Shown here: positions 22,602-34,184 of the stretch, piece by piece
How the letters are laid out: every line of letters begins with the position of its first letter
Position numbering within the stretch: the first letter of the stretch is position 1
Assembly: GCF_018294505.1 (NCBI RefSeq)
Contig: NC_057795.1
Coordinates: 231,612,643-231,676,642, forward strand
Origin: Triticum aestivum
Taxonomy: Eukaryota > Streptophyta > Magnoliopsida > Poales > Poaceae
Length of the DNA stretch: 64,000 nt
Reading direction: 5' to 3'
Notes under the pieces: model-generated
Database searches by the model: none
What the model was told of the DNA's origin: nothing
Seen by the model: the letters and a program-made list of their open reading frames with translations, nothing else
Program-made: the position numbers and the translations under genes

Positions 22602-25600
22602 GCGGGTGATAAATTTTGGAAAGTTAAATATGATCATGAAGCGGCCAAGAAAGCCCGGAAAGAAAAGAGAGCCGCCAGGAAAGAAGCTGCCAAAAGAAAA
22701 GGCAAAAGAGCTACTGCTTCTGACTTGCTTCAACTGGCAGACTCTTCTGAGACAGAGGTAGCCCTTGACTCCCTTGGCTTCTATTTTAATCATCTTATTG
22801 ACACTGATCATCAGCAGGAGGACACTGGAACAAGCCGCAGCAAGGCTGACGAGGTAACTATCCTTTCCTCCGACTCCGAGCCTTTGCTTAGATAGAAAAT
22901 CCGTAGAGTGACCCGGAAAGTAAGATTTTCTCATCCTATAGCTCATCACGATCCTCAATTTCTTTTGAAGCGGCAAATTCATGAGAGCCGGAGGCAGACC
23001 CAGACCAGCAAGGATGCGGAGCTCTCCTCCGGCTTACCAAATACTCCAAAGAAACGCCGAAACGAGGTTACCTCTATTTTAACTAAGTTTTATCCCTTAG
23101 CGGGTCTCTTTCGTCAACCACTCAATCCCTCCGACTCGGATTATCAGGATACCTCCCCTTCCTCCGGCGAGTCATTGCAGTCCAATCTATGACTTTTAAG
23201 ACCGTACCAGGGTATAATAAGCCACTCACCTTTGTAGCTATTGTAATCTTCTTACTTCTGTATTAATCCTCTTATTTGAAAGCAATGTTCAAGCTAAGCC
23301 CAGCAAGAGGGCTAGAAAAATAAACCGGCTGAAGAAAGAGTTGCCACTGATGAGCCGGCTCTGGAAACAACCGTGCCGGAGTTAAGCACTCATGAGCCAC
23401 CACTCGAACCAGCACAAGATGTACCACCTCCTAGTGACCTGCCCACTGACCAAGGCGCTGTTGACTCAGAAAATCCCAAACCTCCGAGTCCAACCCGGAT
23501 AGCTGATCCTTCCAATACCGACATTGAGACAACCATGCTGGCCAAATGCCCTGCCAAGGAAGAACTTCTGGACCAGCACCGAGTCAAGATGGATGGCACC
23601 AATTATGATCATATGAGTATTGGAGATGTCTTCTCTGGCTACATGAGTCAAGTGCACAGCAGCCGAAACCTCGAAATTGACATGGTGAAGCAGATGCACC
23701 ATAAATTTGAGGTATGATCAATGTTCTTTTGTTCATTATCTTTCAGTATGTTAGCCCCCAAGTCTGCTGCTTAAGATGCTTATGTTGTAGACTTAGAAAT
23801 AAATTTAACAACATGAAGACAAAATAGACTTTCGGCTTACCATGTAGCCCCCAAGGGGTGGCTTAACCAATATGGTTGAGTCGGCTCTTTATAGAGAAAT
23901 TCTTATGGGCCTTTAAACAACAATATGCATTAACCCCCAAGTGTCAAGTGTTATTGTTTACAAAATGCTTGGGACTTACTCATATGAATCACCATATAAT
24001 GAGCCGTCGTAGAACAGAAAAACTCTACAAGACATTAGCCCCAAGTGCGAAGTATGTTGCTGGCAAAATGCTTGGGACTTAAATACTGCATAAATAACTT
24101 ACTTGATTTTATACTTGCACAGGCTACCACGAGTCAACTTGAATCAGAGGTGACCAATTTGAAGAGTCGCCTTGAATTCCAAGAGTCAGAACTTGAGAAG
24201 GCCAACAGTAAGTTCGAGTTTAGTGTTTCTGAACAGGATAAACTGAAGAAAGACTTTGAGACTGAAAAGAAAGCCTGGGCGGATGAGAAGACCGCATTAA
24301 TAAGACGGGCTGAAAAAGCAGAAGCGGCTCTTGAAGAAGTCACTGGAGAATTGTCCGGGTTAAAGCACCATATTTCGCAAATGGTCGCAGCCATCTTCGG
24401 TAAGTCGCCTTGCCGTTTGTGTTCATGTCTTAAGCCGGGCAATAGAGTATGTGCCAGAAATTAACATTTCTGAGTATGCTTTGTACAGGCCCCAGAAGTG
24501 CAAATTTAAACCACAACATTTTGAGGAAGTTAAAAGCTGTGTATACTGTTGGCGTTCTAGGAACGGGGGTACCCAGACTTGCCTGCCTGCGGCCTACGGC
24601 GTGGCTCAAGGAGTGGCCCAGTACGGCCCATCTTCATCAACACATGCTCAAGACCCTCGCGAGGGGCCAAGCCTCGTGGGGCGGACGACAGGAGGCTTCC
24701 TCAGGTGCGGCCTCGTCAGGCTGGCTAGCGAGGAGGTAGAGAGATCAAGGCGGGGTACCTCACGAGGTGCCCGTGACACAAACCATGACGACCAAGGCTA
24801 GGCGGGCGCCGGCCTGCGCAGAGTCCTTGTTTCCCCTTTGGTGCAAAGGGGGCAAGCGCAGGCAGGGGTATCAAGCAAAGGCTACCATTTCGGTGCAACA
24901 AGACCAAGACCACCAGGACGGCAGAACGGAGGTCATCGTGGATCCCAAGCCAGCGTCATCGTCAGGGTCTTTTGGCAGGCAAGGACCAACTTTAGTCAGG
25001 ATAAGTGTACTAGATGTTCCCCTTCAAAATGGCCAATTGTTGGCGCCCTTCCCGCTCAATATTTGGGAAGAGGCCCGGGGCCTTCGCCTATAAATAGGAC
25101 TAGCCACCCACAGGGTAGGGGAGGGAGATCTGATCGGATCTGCACCCAAGACACACACACACAGAGAGAGAGAGAGAGGCGAATGAACCCCCATAGTAGT
25201 TCATCGCACCAACCAAGAACAGACCCTCGCGAGGCTGTTCTTCCCTTGTACTGTTCCTCATCAGCCCAGAGGCAATCCACACACCTCAAACTGGAGTAGG
25301 GTATTACACCACAATGGTGGCCTGAACCAGTATAAATCTTGTGTCCCTTGTGTTGTTCTTTGTGTAGTTTAGATCCTTACGAGGCGATGAAACATGAGTA
25401 GGCTGGGGGTGTGATCTCCGCGTGCACCCCAGTGTTCGAACCTCAAGGGTCTGCCAGAACCCGAAATCCGACATATACCTTGGTGGAACAATTGTACACC
25501 GGGTCACAATGTACACTTGCTTCGGTGGCCTTATCCAATGAAGTACCAACCCTCCTACCACGGGTCTTGAGTAAGCTGTCAGTTCTTCTGCAACGGATCA

Positions 25601-25964
25601 ATGAATTGAGACGGCCAGCTGCAAGAGCCGGAGCAATAAATGCTCTAAGCCGGGCAAAGGCCTGGCTACCTGAATTAGACCCGGAGGATATCGCCATTGG
25701 CTACCCAAGTCTGAAGGAAGATGGCATGCCGTTTGAGGACGCGGATTTTCTTGCCTGTCTCAAAGAGATACGCCCCGTGGCGACTCTGATAGCCACTGAA
25801 GTAGATTATACCAAGTACCAGGCGGGTTATGATGAACAAAATCGAAGGATTCCAACACCTGAAGATGACGTGACCAGCCTGATTCCCCCAATTCGTAAGC
25901 ATACCTTTGCTCCTGAAGTTGACCCACCGGTCTTGTTGATGATGAAGCAGAATTTGAAGCCTTA
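22602..25964 (+). pseudogene. Antisense gene of Gypsy C, multi-exon, interrupted by a solo LTR
   Basis: Plus strand, opposite to gag-pol. Exons after clear acceptors: (1) 22602-23192, Lys/Ala-rich start, LDSLGFYFNHLIDTD, then KVRFSHPIAH, with a TAG near 22893 where Gypsy B has Gln; (2) about 23285-23712, Pro-rich, ending at a GAG|GTATGA donor; (3) about 24122-24400, a strong coiled coil (TSQLESEVTNLKSRLEFQES); (4) about 24488-25964, split by the solo LTR at 24547-25473. Exon 4 contains LVEQLYTGSQ and GYPSLKEDGMPFED. The N-terminal PF04195-like exon present in Gypsy B is deleted. The protein family is plant-specific with unknown role. Premature stop, deletion and insertion make this copy dead. 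Confidence 0.65.
24547..25473 (+). mobile_element. Solo LTR, 927 bp, family not named
   Basis: TGTTGGCGTTCTAGG...CGAAATCCGACA, flanked by TATAC on both sides (24542-24546, 25474-25478). It has TATAAATA at 25089-25096, an (AC)n(AG)n run at 25149-25178, and CTCGCGAGG words at 24656 and 25228. The exon of the antisense gene continues in frame across the duplication once the LTR is ignored. Orientation is given by the TATA box. Confidence 0.85.
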
Positions 25965-25999
25965 AAGAACATTGACTGGTCATCATCAACCTTCCATGA

Positions 26000-27149
26000 A
26001 AAGGAGCAGAGCGGAAGCGCGGAGAGGGCTAACCCGGACGCTTCCGGCCAATCTTGAAGGTGAAGCCGTCATGGCGGGTCAATACCGGTGTAAAAAAACA
26101 ATGCAGACTATTTGGACTTAATGAGTCCTGTAATAGGGTAGAGATAACTCTGTTGTGGCCATGCCATCGTGCATGTTTTGATGCTTAACATTTTTAAACC
26201 GCCTTGTTATATTCGTGCAAACAGTTGATCGTTTCTGAAAAAACTGTCCTTCAAATAAACGGCTTAGGCAGGTAAAAAATGTGAGCAAAATAATCATAGA
26301 TTAGCTGGTTGAAAAAACACAACTATAATAAAATTTTACCACTGGCCCCATCGGTTCATATGACCCGGCTGGTAAAGATGAAGATCCGATATTTGAATAC
26401 CCGGAAAGTACATCAACATTGAAGGGCTGGCGACTCAGCAGTCGATATTGAACCGGGCTATAAACATTATATTTATAATTGTAAGTCTTAGGAAAAAATC
26501 TTAAGTCAAACAATGGGGCTTCCAGAGATAATTTAAACCAAAATAGAGAAATAACAACGGCAAGGCTACTGATTCGAATACGATCAGTGAACCGTCCCAG
26601 AGGGGTTGGAACTAGGATCCGAATACGATCATGGAGCCCCCAATGGCTTTGGCTTTGCGCCGATTAAGAGGGTACCGAAAGCTGTGTTCTCTTTGGTTCG
26701 AATACGACCTATGTTTGAACAGGAAGCCCCCTAATGACCTTGAGAGTTTTTTAACGACTCTGATTCGAATACTATCAAAGTCAGTTCCCAAATGGGGTTA
26801 AGCTATGATTCGGATACGATCAAGAAGCCCCCAAGTGAGCTCGGCAGTGTGCCAATCAAAAGGGTATCGACAGCTATGTTCTCTTTGGTTCGAAGACGAC
26901 CTATGTTTGAACAGGAAGCCCCCTAGTGATCATAATTTGTAATAGCTAGATTCGAAGACGATCATAAGCCAGATCAGAACAGTTGAGCCGGATCAAATAT
27001 GACCCGTCCCCGAGCGATCATGTGAGAAAATGATGACAATGACAATAACAAATTTACCTTGTAAGAATGGAAAAAGGACAAAGGTCCTGCTTTATTATTT
27101 ATCATAATTTATACATTGGCAAAATATATACATCAGTGGAGCCTATGGC
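26000..27149. repeat. Gypsy C spacer with diffuse direct repeats
   Basis: Between the antisense gene and the 3' end of pol. ATTCGAATACGATCA-like words recur near 26572, 26615, 26695, 26762, 26808, 26889 and 26950. A longer unit (TTCTCTTTGGTTCGAAKACG, then ATGTTTGAACAGGAAGCCCC) occurs twice, near 26687 and 26881. This kind of spacer minisatellite is also known in Grande-type elements. No gene is supported. Confidence 0.6.
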
Positions 27150-28949
27150 TCAAGTGTAGTAGGGCCGGAGATGAGCAATATTCCATGGCCTCCGGGTCTC
27201 CTCCTCGGACTTACGTGAGTCTTTGTGCTCTTGAACGTCAATAAGGTAATATGACCCGTTGTTCAAGTTCTTGTAGACCACAAATGGCCCTTCCCAAGGT
27301 GGGGATAACTTGTGAGCATCAGTTTGATCCTGGATGAGCCGGAGCACTATATCACCTTCCTGGAAAGATCTGGACTTAACCCGACGGCTGTGGTAACGGC
27401 GCAAGTCCTGTTGATAAATCGCCGAGCGAGCTGCTGCGAAGTCTCGATGTTCATCTAACAGATCAAGAGCATCCTTGCGTGCTTGTTCATTGGCTTCCTC
27501 CACATAAGCCGCCACGCGAGGTGAATCATGACGGATGTCACTAGGGAGAACCGCCTCAGCTCCGTAAACCATGAAAAAAGGCGTATAACCCGTAGATCTG
27601 TTAGGAGTAGTATTGATGCTCCATAACACAGAAGGTAACTCCTCAACCCAACAACCCGGCGTCCTTTGCAAGGGGACAAAAAGGCGGGGCTTAATGCCTT
27701 TCAGAATCTCTTGATTGGCTCGCTCGGCATGACCATTGGACTGAGGGTGAGCCACTGATGAAACATCAAGCCGGATATGCTCATGTTGACAGAACTCCTC
27801 CATGGCGCCTTTAGACAGATTAGTGCCATTGTCAGTTATAATGCTGTGTGGAAAACCAAAATGAAATATCACCTTCTTCATGAATTGAACCACCGTGGCT
27901 GCATCACACTTACTGACCGGATCTGCCTCGACCCACTTTGTAAACTTATCAACCGCCACCAAGAGGTGAGTCTTTTTATCTTTGGATCTCTTGAAAGGCC
28001 CAACCATGTCAAGCCCCCAGACTGCAAACAGCCAAGTAATTGGAATCATCCTCAACTCTTGAGCCGGCACATGAGCCCGTCTTGAGAACTTCTGACAACC
28101 ATCACATTTACTGACCAGATCCTCTGCATCTGCATGAGCCGCCAGCCAATAAAACCCATGACGAAAGGCTTTAGCCACGAGAGATTTTGACCCAGCGTGA
28201 TGACCGTAATATCCTTCATGAATCTCATGGAGAATTTCTTGGCCTTCTTCAGGAGAGATGCAACACTGAAAAGCCCCTGTAACACTGCAATGATGCAACT
28301 CGCCATTGATAATCATCATGGACTTAGACCGCCGGGTTATCTGCCTGGCCAAGGTTTCATCCTCAGGCAACTCGCCCCGGGTCATATAAGCTAGATACGG
28401 CACCGTCCAATCTAGGATGATATGAAGAGCCGCCACCAACTGCGCTTCAGGGTCAGGGACAGCCAAATCTTCCTCTATTGGTAGCTTGACAGAAGGGTTA
28501 TGCAAAACATCCAAGAAAGTGTTAGGCGGCACCGGCTTACGCTGAGATCCCAGCCGGCTTAACGCGTCAGCCGCCTCATTCTTTCTACGGTCAATGTGCT
28601 CCACCTGATAACCTTTGAAGTGTCCCGCAATTGCATCAACCTCCCGGCGATAAGCCGTCATGAGCGGATCCTTTGAATCCCACTTGCCTGATACTTGCTG
28701 AGCCACTAGATCTGAGTCGCCGAAGCACCTTACCCGTCTTAAATTCATCTCTTTAGCCATCCGGAGACCATGGAGCAAGGCTTCATACTCAACTGCATTG
28801 TTAGTACAAGGAAACATCAACCGGAGTACATAACAAAACTTATCACCTCGAGGGGAAACCAAAATAACTCCAGCCCCCGAGCCTTCCAACTGCCTAGACC
28901 CATCAAAATGAATTGTCCAATAGGTATTGTCTGGCTTTTCCTCAGGCAT
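27150..28949 (-). CDS. Gypsy pol, C-terminal part: RNase H and integrase (599 codons)
   Basis: The longest open frame of the window. Order: RNase H-like domain (IHFDGSRQLEGSGAGV near residue 13; DSDLVAQQ near 78), integrase zinc finger (HEIHEGYYGHHAG...CDGCQ, about residues 240-290), and the rve core with Asp in WGLDMVGPF, Asp in ITDNGTN and Glu in ERANQEIL. Near the C-terminus is the WEGPF motif typical of Gypsy integrases. The frame is intact and ends at a natural position, but the upstream part of pol is broken. It would only be made as part of a polyprotein, so this copy is not expected to act on its own. Confidence 0.88.
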   Translation of the reverse strand: MPEEKPDNTYWTIHFDGSRQLEGSGAGVILVSPRGDKFCYVLRLMFPCTNNAVEYEALLHGLRMAKEMNLRRVRCFGDSDLVAQQVSGKWDSKDPLMTAYRREVDAIAGHFKGYQVEHIDRRKNEAADALSRLGSQRKPVPPNTFLDVLHNPSVKLPIEEDLAVPDPEAQLVAALHIILDWTVPYLAYMTRGELPEDETLARQITRRSKSMMIINGELHHCSVTGAFQCCISPEEGQEILHEIHEGYYGHHAGSKSLVAKAFRHGFYWLAAHADAEDLVSKCDGCQKFSRRAHVPAQELRMIPITWLFAVWGLDMVGPFKRSKDKKTHLLVAVDKFTKWVEADPVSKCDAATVVQFMKKVIFHFGFPHSIITDNGTNLSKGAMEEFCQHEHIRLDVSSVAHPQSNGHAERANQEILKGIKPRLFVPLQRTPGCWVEELPSVLWSINTTPNRSTGYTPFFMVYGAEAVLPSDIRHDSPRVAAYVEEANEQARKDALDLLDEHRDFAAARSAIYQQDLRRYHSRRVKSRSFQEGDIVLRLIQDQTDAHKLSPPWEGPFVVYKNLNNGSYYLIDVQEHKDSRKSEEETRRPWNIAHLRPYYT

Positions 28950-29081
28950 CTACAATTATGTCCAGTCATTGATGAAATCCACCAGTGCTTGAGATTTAAT
29001 AGCTGTGCGTGGCACATACTTTAAACCATGAGGCCCAAGCTCAATGGCCCATTTGGCGACTCGACCTGTGGCCTCTCTATT

Positions 29082-30327
29082 CTAAATAATATCCCCCAAG
29101 GGGGCAGAACTAACCACAGTGATGGGATGGCCCAAGAAGTATTGCTTAAGCTTCCGGCTGGCCATAAACACCCCATAGACCAGCTTCTGCCAGTGCGAAT
29201 ATCGCTGCTTGGACTCAATCAGTACTTCACTGATGTAGTAAACCGGCCGCCGAACCGGGTGTTCCTTGCCAGCCTCCTTGCGTTCCACCACAATATCCAC
29301 ACTGACAGCACGGGTGTTAGCAGCCACATACAGTAACAAGGGCTCCTTGTCAATGGGAGCAGCAAGAACCGGCGGCTCAGCCAACTGTCTCTTCAGATCT
29401 TCAAAGGCAGTATTGGCGGCGTCACTCCAAGTAAAGCTATCCGTCTTCTTCATCATCTCATAAAGCAGCATAGCCTTCTCCCCTAACCGGCTTATGAACC
29501 GGCTTAAAGCGGTGATACGATCCGCCAAACGCTGGATATCATTAATGCATGCCGGCTTGGCCAGGGAGGTGATGGCTTTGATCTTCTCCGGGTTAGCTTT
29601 GATGCCTCTGTTAGAAACCAGAAAGCCCAAAAGCTTGCCTACAGGCACACCAAAAACACATTTAGCCGGGTTAAGCATCATCTTGTAAACCCAGAGATTA
29701 TCAAAGGTTTCCTTGAGATCATCAATCAAGGTCTCTTTCTCTCTGGATTTAACCACTATATCATCCACATAAGCATGAACATTGCGTCCAATCTGATCAT
29801 GAAGACAATTTTGTACGCATCACTGGTAAGTCGCCTGGGCACTTGAGCCCAAAAGGCATTGAAACATAGCAGAAGGCTCCAAACGGAGTAATGAACACCG
29901 TCTTCTCCTGGTCCTCAACAGCCATCTTGATCTGATGATAACCAGAGTAAGCATCTAGAAAGCTCAAACGTTAACAACCCGTCGTAGCATCGATGATCTG
30001 ATCAATACGAGGGAGAGCAAAAGGATCAGCCGGACAAGCTTTGTTTAAGTCCATGTAATCCACACACATACGCCAAGTGCCGTTTTCTTGAGAACAAGCA
30101 CCGGGTTAGCCAACCACTCTGGGTGAAACACCTCAATGATGAACCCAGCCGCCAAGGGCTTTCCTTCTCTCCTCATTAAACCGCCGAAGAAATTGCTTGA
30201 CCGGCTTAAACTTTGGATCAATATTAAGAGTGTGCTCATCGAGTTCTCTCGGTACACCCGGCATGTCAGATGGCTTCCATGCAAAAATGTCCCAATTCTC
30301 ACGGATGAACTCGATGAGCGCGCCTTC
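29082..30327 (-). pseudogene. Gypsy reverse transcriptase and RNase H remnant
   Basis: The second half (29768 to 29082) is open and starts at the catalytic motif AYVDDIVVKS. It continues with NPAKCVFGVPVGKLLGFLVS and the RT-linked RNase H (FTWSDAANTAFEDLKRQL, RPVYYISEVL). The first half (30327 to 29769) has several frame changes; NPVLVLKK and KPFGLKN-type words can still be found in different frames. The enzyme is therefore not encoded in one piece. Confidence 0.85.
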
Positions 30328-31932
30328 CTATTTGGGATCCAAATTAGCACTGATACTGAACTGCTTGGATGAGTCGCCTGGGACAAAATCGACAAGCTTA
30401 GTCTCCTCCGCCGACTGAAATTTCATGACCGGCTCATGCTCGGTAGTTGGCTTCTTCAAAGATGTCATATTCGCAGGGTCAACATTGTCCTTGTAGAACT
30501 TTAACTCTTCCATCGCGCAGGCCGACTCAGCATAAGCCGCGTCACCTTCTTCACATTCCAAAGCCACCTTGCGGCTCCCGTGTATCGTAATGGTTCCCTT
30601 ATAACCTGGCATTTTGAGCTGCAAGTACACATAACACGGCCGTGCCATGAACTTGGCATAAGCCGGCCGCCCAAACAGAGCCTGGTATGGGCTCTTGATC
30701 TGAACTACTTCAAATGTTAATTTCTCAGCTCTGGAGTCATAATCATCCCCAAATCCTACCTCCAACTCTATCTTGCCGATCGGGTATGCCGACTTACTAG
30801 GTACAACTCCATGGAAAACAGTGTTGGACTTCTTAAGGCTCTTATCAGTCAGTCCCATGCGACGGAATGTCTCGTAATAAAGGATATTGATGCTGCTGCC
30901 TCCGTCCATCAGCACCTTGGTGAACTTGTATCCACCCACTTGAGGGGCCACGACCAGGGCTAAGTGACCCGGATTGTCGACCCGGGGAGGGTGATCCTCT
31001 CTACTCCATATGATAGGCTGTTCAGACCACCTCAAATAACGAGGGATTGCCGGCTCAACCGCATTCACTGCCCTCTTATGAAGCTTCTGGTCCCGTTTAC
31101 ACAAACTGGTGGTAAACACATGATATTGCCCACTGTTCAGCTGCTTTGGATTGCTCTGGTATCCACCTTGTTGCTGCTGCTGACTGCCCTGACCAGCCTG
31201 TTGGTTATATCCACCCTGGTTTCCATGGGAATTTTGAAAATTGGGATTTGACCCGCCGCCCGGGCCATGAAAGCCGCCACCACCTGAGCCGCCTGGGCCA
31301 TTGTTACCGTCAAACATGTTGGAATTCTTGAACGCCTTCATAATCATGCAGTCCTTCCACAAATGTGTAGCCGGCATCTCCTTAGTACAGTGTCTCGGGC
31401 AAGGTTCATTCAACAACTGCTCAAGTGTGGGTCCTGAGCCGCCGGACCGAGGAGGTGGCCTTCCCTTGCACCGCTGGTTATGACCCTGTGTATTGGTGTT
31501 AGCCACAAAATCCAAGCTCTCGTCAGCCTTATGTTTGTTACATCCTTGATTTGCCGGGTTATGCTGAGAGCCCTTGCTGTTGCCATTCCTCTTTCCCTTC
31601 CCTGCCTGATCATCATCAGACTCGGGAACCTTGGTACTATCAGAATCGACATACTTGACCAGAGCCGCCATCAGCGTGCCCATATCATTGCACTCTCGCT
31701 TGAGCCGCCCTAGCTTTTGTTCCAAAGGTAAGAAATGGCAATTCTTCTCCAACATTAAGACTATAGAGCCGGCATCCATCTTATCAGATGAATGTATTAT
31801 GGCCTTAACCCGGCGTACCCAATGGGTTGTAGACTCACCCTCTTCCTGCTTACAATTCGTCAGATCCATGACCGACATGGGTTGCTTGCACGTGTCTTTG
31901 AAGTTCTGGATGAACCGGGCTTTTAACTCCAC
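30328..31932 (-). pseudogene. Gypsy gag (C-terminal part) and aspartic protease
   Basis: 534 open codons. Retrotrans_gag-type start (MELKARFIQNFKDTCKQP), a Lys-rich linker, the Cys/His box CPRHCTKEMPATHLWKDC, then a Gly/Gln-rich stretch (about residues 225-275). The protease signature VLMDGGSSINILY follows, with catalytic Asp near residue 345. The frame is shifted relative to the upstream gag part (31968-32390), and a stop ends it before the reverse transcriptase. Confidence 0.85.
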
Positions 31933-31967
31933 CCATGAACTGATTGAATTAGGTGCAGGCCTTTTAA

Positions 31968-33362
31968 CTAGGTGCGGGTGGTTCCATCCAACATCATGGT
32001 GAAGTACTTAGCCATTGCCGTGTCAGAAACCTCCAACAGCTCCATGGCCATCTCATAGCTCTCAATCAATGCCCCGGGCTGCAAGTCGGCCGTGTAATTC
32101 GGCACCTTCCTTGGTCCTTTAAAATCTTTAGGCAACCGCTCGTTACATAGAGCCGGCACCAGACACGGGACTCCTCCAGTCCGGGTGGCTATACCCGCCT
32201 CAACAGAAATCGCCGGGTAAACCGGATATGGCTGATAAGCCATCAACTGAGCCGCTTGCTTAGCCGCCCGTTCAGCCTCTTGCCGTAGTATCTCTTGCTC
32301 TACCAAGTTAACAGCCTCATGACGTGGCGGGTTACCGCCACCTGGCTGGTCACGGCGTCTAACATTGCTTGATACGGCCGCTGAATCCATGTGCCGGCTG
32401 TAACTCAGGCTTCGGCTTGGACGAGGGGTTGAGTGGATCCTGTCTTGGATGTATGAGTACGCCTCCTACTATACTAAAGCCGTCTGAAGAAGTTCCCTGA
32501 CCTGGCGGGTTTCAACTACAGTCGGAGAGTCACCATCAATTGGTACATCCGCCAATCGTGTTGCCGCTGCTATCATGTTTTCCAATGGGTTGGAGTAATG
32601 ACCCGGGGGTGTTGGTACGTACTGAGGCGGCACCATGTTCACTCGGGGAGGTCCCATTACTGGCGGCTGCGGCGCTCCGTCCCCGGGTGTCGCAACATGG
32701 TTCGTTCCTGTGCACGGAGGGAGCCACGGCGGGTTGCCTGTCTGTAGAGTAAGCCATGGCGGGTTACTGGGCCCTGCTCCTGGCGTGTTAAAAAGGTTCC
32801 GAGGGTCATAAACTGGGGGAAGTCGAGACTGGGTCTTCTGATACCTTCTCCTCATGACCTCATTAGCCGCGTTCTGGTCTTGTGTAAGCCGGAAAGCGTG
32901 CGCCTGGATCTGCTGAGCCTGAACATCCAGAGTCGCCCGCTCTACGGTTATCCTGACATCTTCTGCTCCCAGGTCTTCTTTAGCTTGCGCCATATCCAAC
33001 TTCAACTGTGCCACTTCCGCATCATGACTAGCTTGATCCGTCGGGCTGACTACGGCGGTTAACAGGCTAGTGAACGCACAGGGCCTCCTGCCCTGGCTGT
33101 CGCTGACCCAGAAGTCACGACTGCTGCAGTTGCAGAGTCTTGGATGGGTTGGGTGCCGACATGAAGATCCCAACCCTGCTCGGCGGCTCAAGACAATCTG
33201 AAATACTGCTGCCATCGGAACAGCCGCCAAGCCCGCCATCCTGCAGTTGGTACAACGAGTCTGTCTCACCTGTGGACGACTCACCGTCAGAGTAGATGGA
33301 TGCCTCATCACTAGAGGCAGATCCTTCAGAGAGTCCTCCGTTGATGCATCCCACGAAGGCAT
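31968..33362 (-). pseudogene. N-terminal gag region of Gypsy C
   Basis: Two open stretches in the same frame (33362-32469 and 32390-31968), separated by a TAG at 32469. The first has a coiled-coil-like segment (AQLKLDMAQAKEDLGAEDV) and a Pro-rich tail. The second carries LPKDFKGPRKVPNYTADLQP, typical of Tat-lineage gag. A frameshift near 31940 separates it from the next segment. The true start is uncertain because upstream codons are open in part. Confidence 0.75.
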
Positions 33363-33646
33363 GCTTCACAACCGGCAGAGCCCGGGCGGGTCTTGCATGC
33401 TGAGCTGTCTCGACGAGGTCGGCGTAGATGTCCGGTTCAGGGCCCGGCTCGCCGATCTTGCCGATGAAGACATGGATTCCGCCAAAGGGGACCCAGTACC
33501 CGTACTCAATTTAGCCGGCCTCGGGGCCCCAACCTGCGTCGTCGATATAGAGCTTGCCGCGACAACTCTTGGTCATCCGTCCCACAGCGTATCCCTTGAG
33601 CCCTTCGAAGCTGCCCTTCAAGAACTCAAATCCACTGTGCGCTGGC

Positions 33647-33664
33647 CCCATGGTGGGCGCCAAC
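33647..33664 (-). other. Primer-binding site of Gypsy C
   Basis: Read on the minus strand, GTTGGCGCCCACCATGGG directly follows the 5' LTR. TGGCGCC-type sites are usual in this Gypsy branch. Confidence 0.7.
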
Positions 33665-34184
33665 TGTCGTGGAATTGTCACGTCAGATGTCCTAGTGAAA
33701 GGACTTAGTCGTGGAGCCATTGCAACTAGGAAGCTTGAAGGGGTTAATCAGGACAAGAGACACGAGCGGTTTATACTAGTTCGGCCCCTTACGATGAAGG
33801 TAAAAGCCTACGTCTAGTTGTGATTGGGATTATGTATGTCTCGATGACCAGGAAGCAGAATCGCTTGACCTAGCTCTCGAGTTGTTGTTTCGTACCCTGA
33901 ACCGCCGCCGGGTCGTCCCTTTATATACTGAGGTTGACGCCCAGCGGCTCTACAGAGTCTCGGCCGGCTTATAGATTGTATCCGGCTCGGTCTCTTAATC
34001 TTTCTTGCCTTACAATACAAGTTGCATGAATAAGGCGGTTTAACACTACGGGCCTCAAATCATCTCTGGGTCTTTGGGCCTTTACTAAGCCGCCATTTCA
34101 AGCTTGAGCTTCTGCCTTCAAGAATGCCTGTAAGTATAACCCGGCTCCTTCTGGCGGGTCATACTAGTAGTTATATCCCCTACA
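33665..34184 (-). repeat. 5' LTR of Gypsy C (520 bp)
   Basis: On the minus strand it starts TGTAGGGGATATAACT and ends TTCCACGACA. It has TATATAAA at 33920-33927 (minus strand). The R/U5 part resembles the Gypsy B LTR. Confidence 0.9.

Larger units (their letters stand above)
22145..34184 (-). mobile_element. Gypsy (Tat/Grande-like) LTR retrotransposon, 12.04 kb, 'Gypsy C'
   Basis: The target-site duplication CGTAC (22140-22144, 34185-34189) frames the element. LTRs lie at 33665-34184 (5', complete) and 22145-22518 (3', shortened). Genes on the minus strand: gag, protease, reverse transcriptase, RNase H and integrase, in Gypsy order. Downstream of pol an antisense gene runs on the plus strand, as in maize Grande. 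By eye the LTRs differ at about 18 of 374 shared bases (near 5%). At the often used 1.3e-8 per site per year this is roughly 2 million years. The 3' side has lost the last 146 bp of the LTR and the first exons of the antisense gene in one deletion. Confidence 0.9.
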
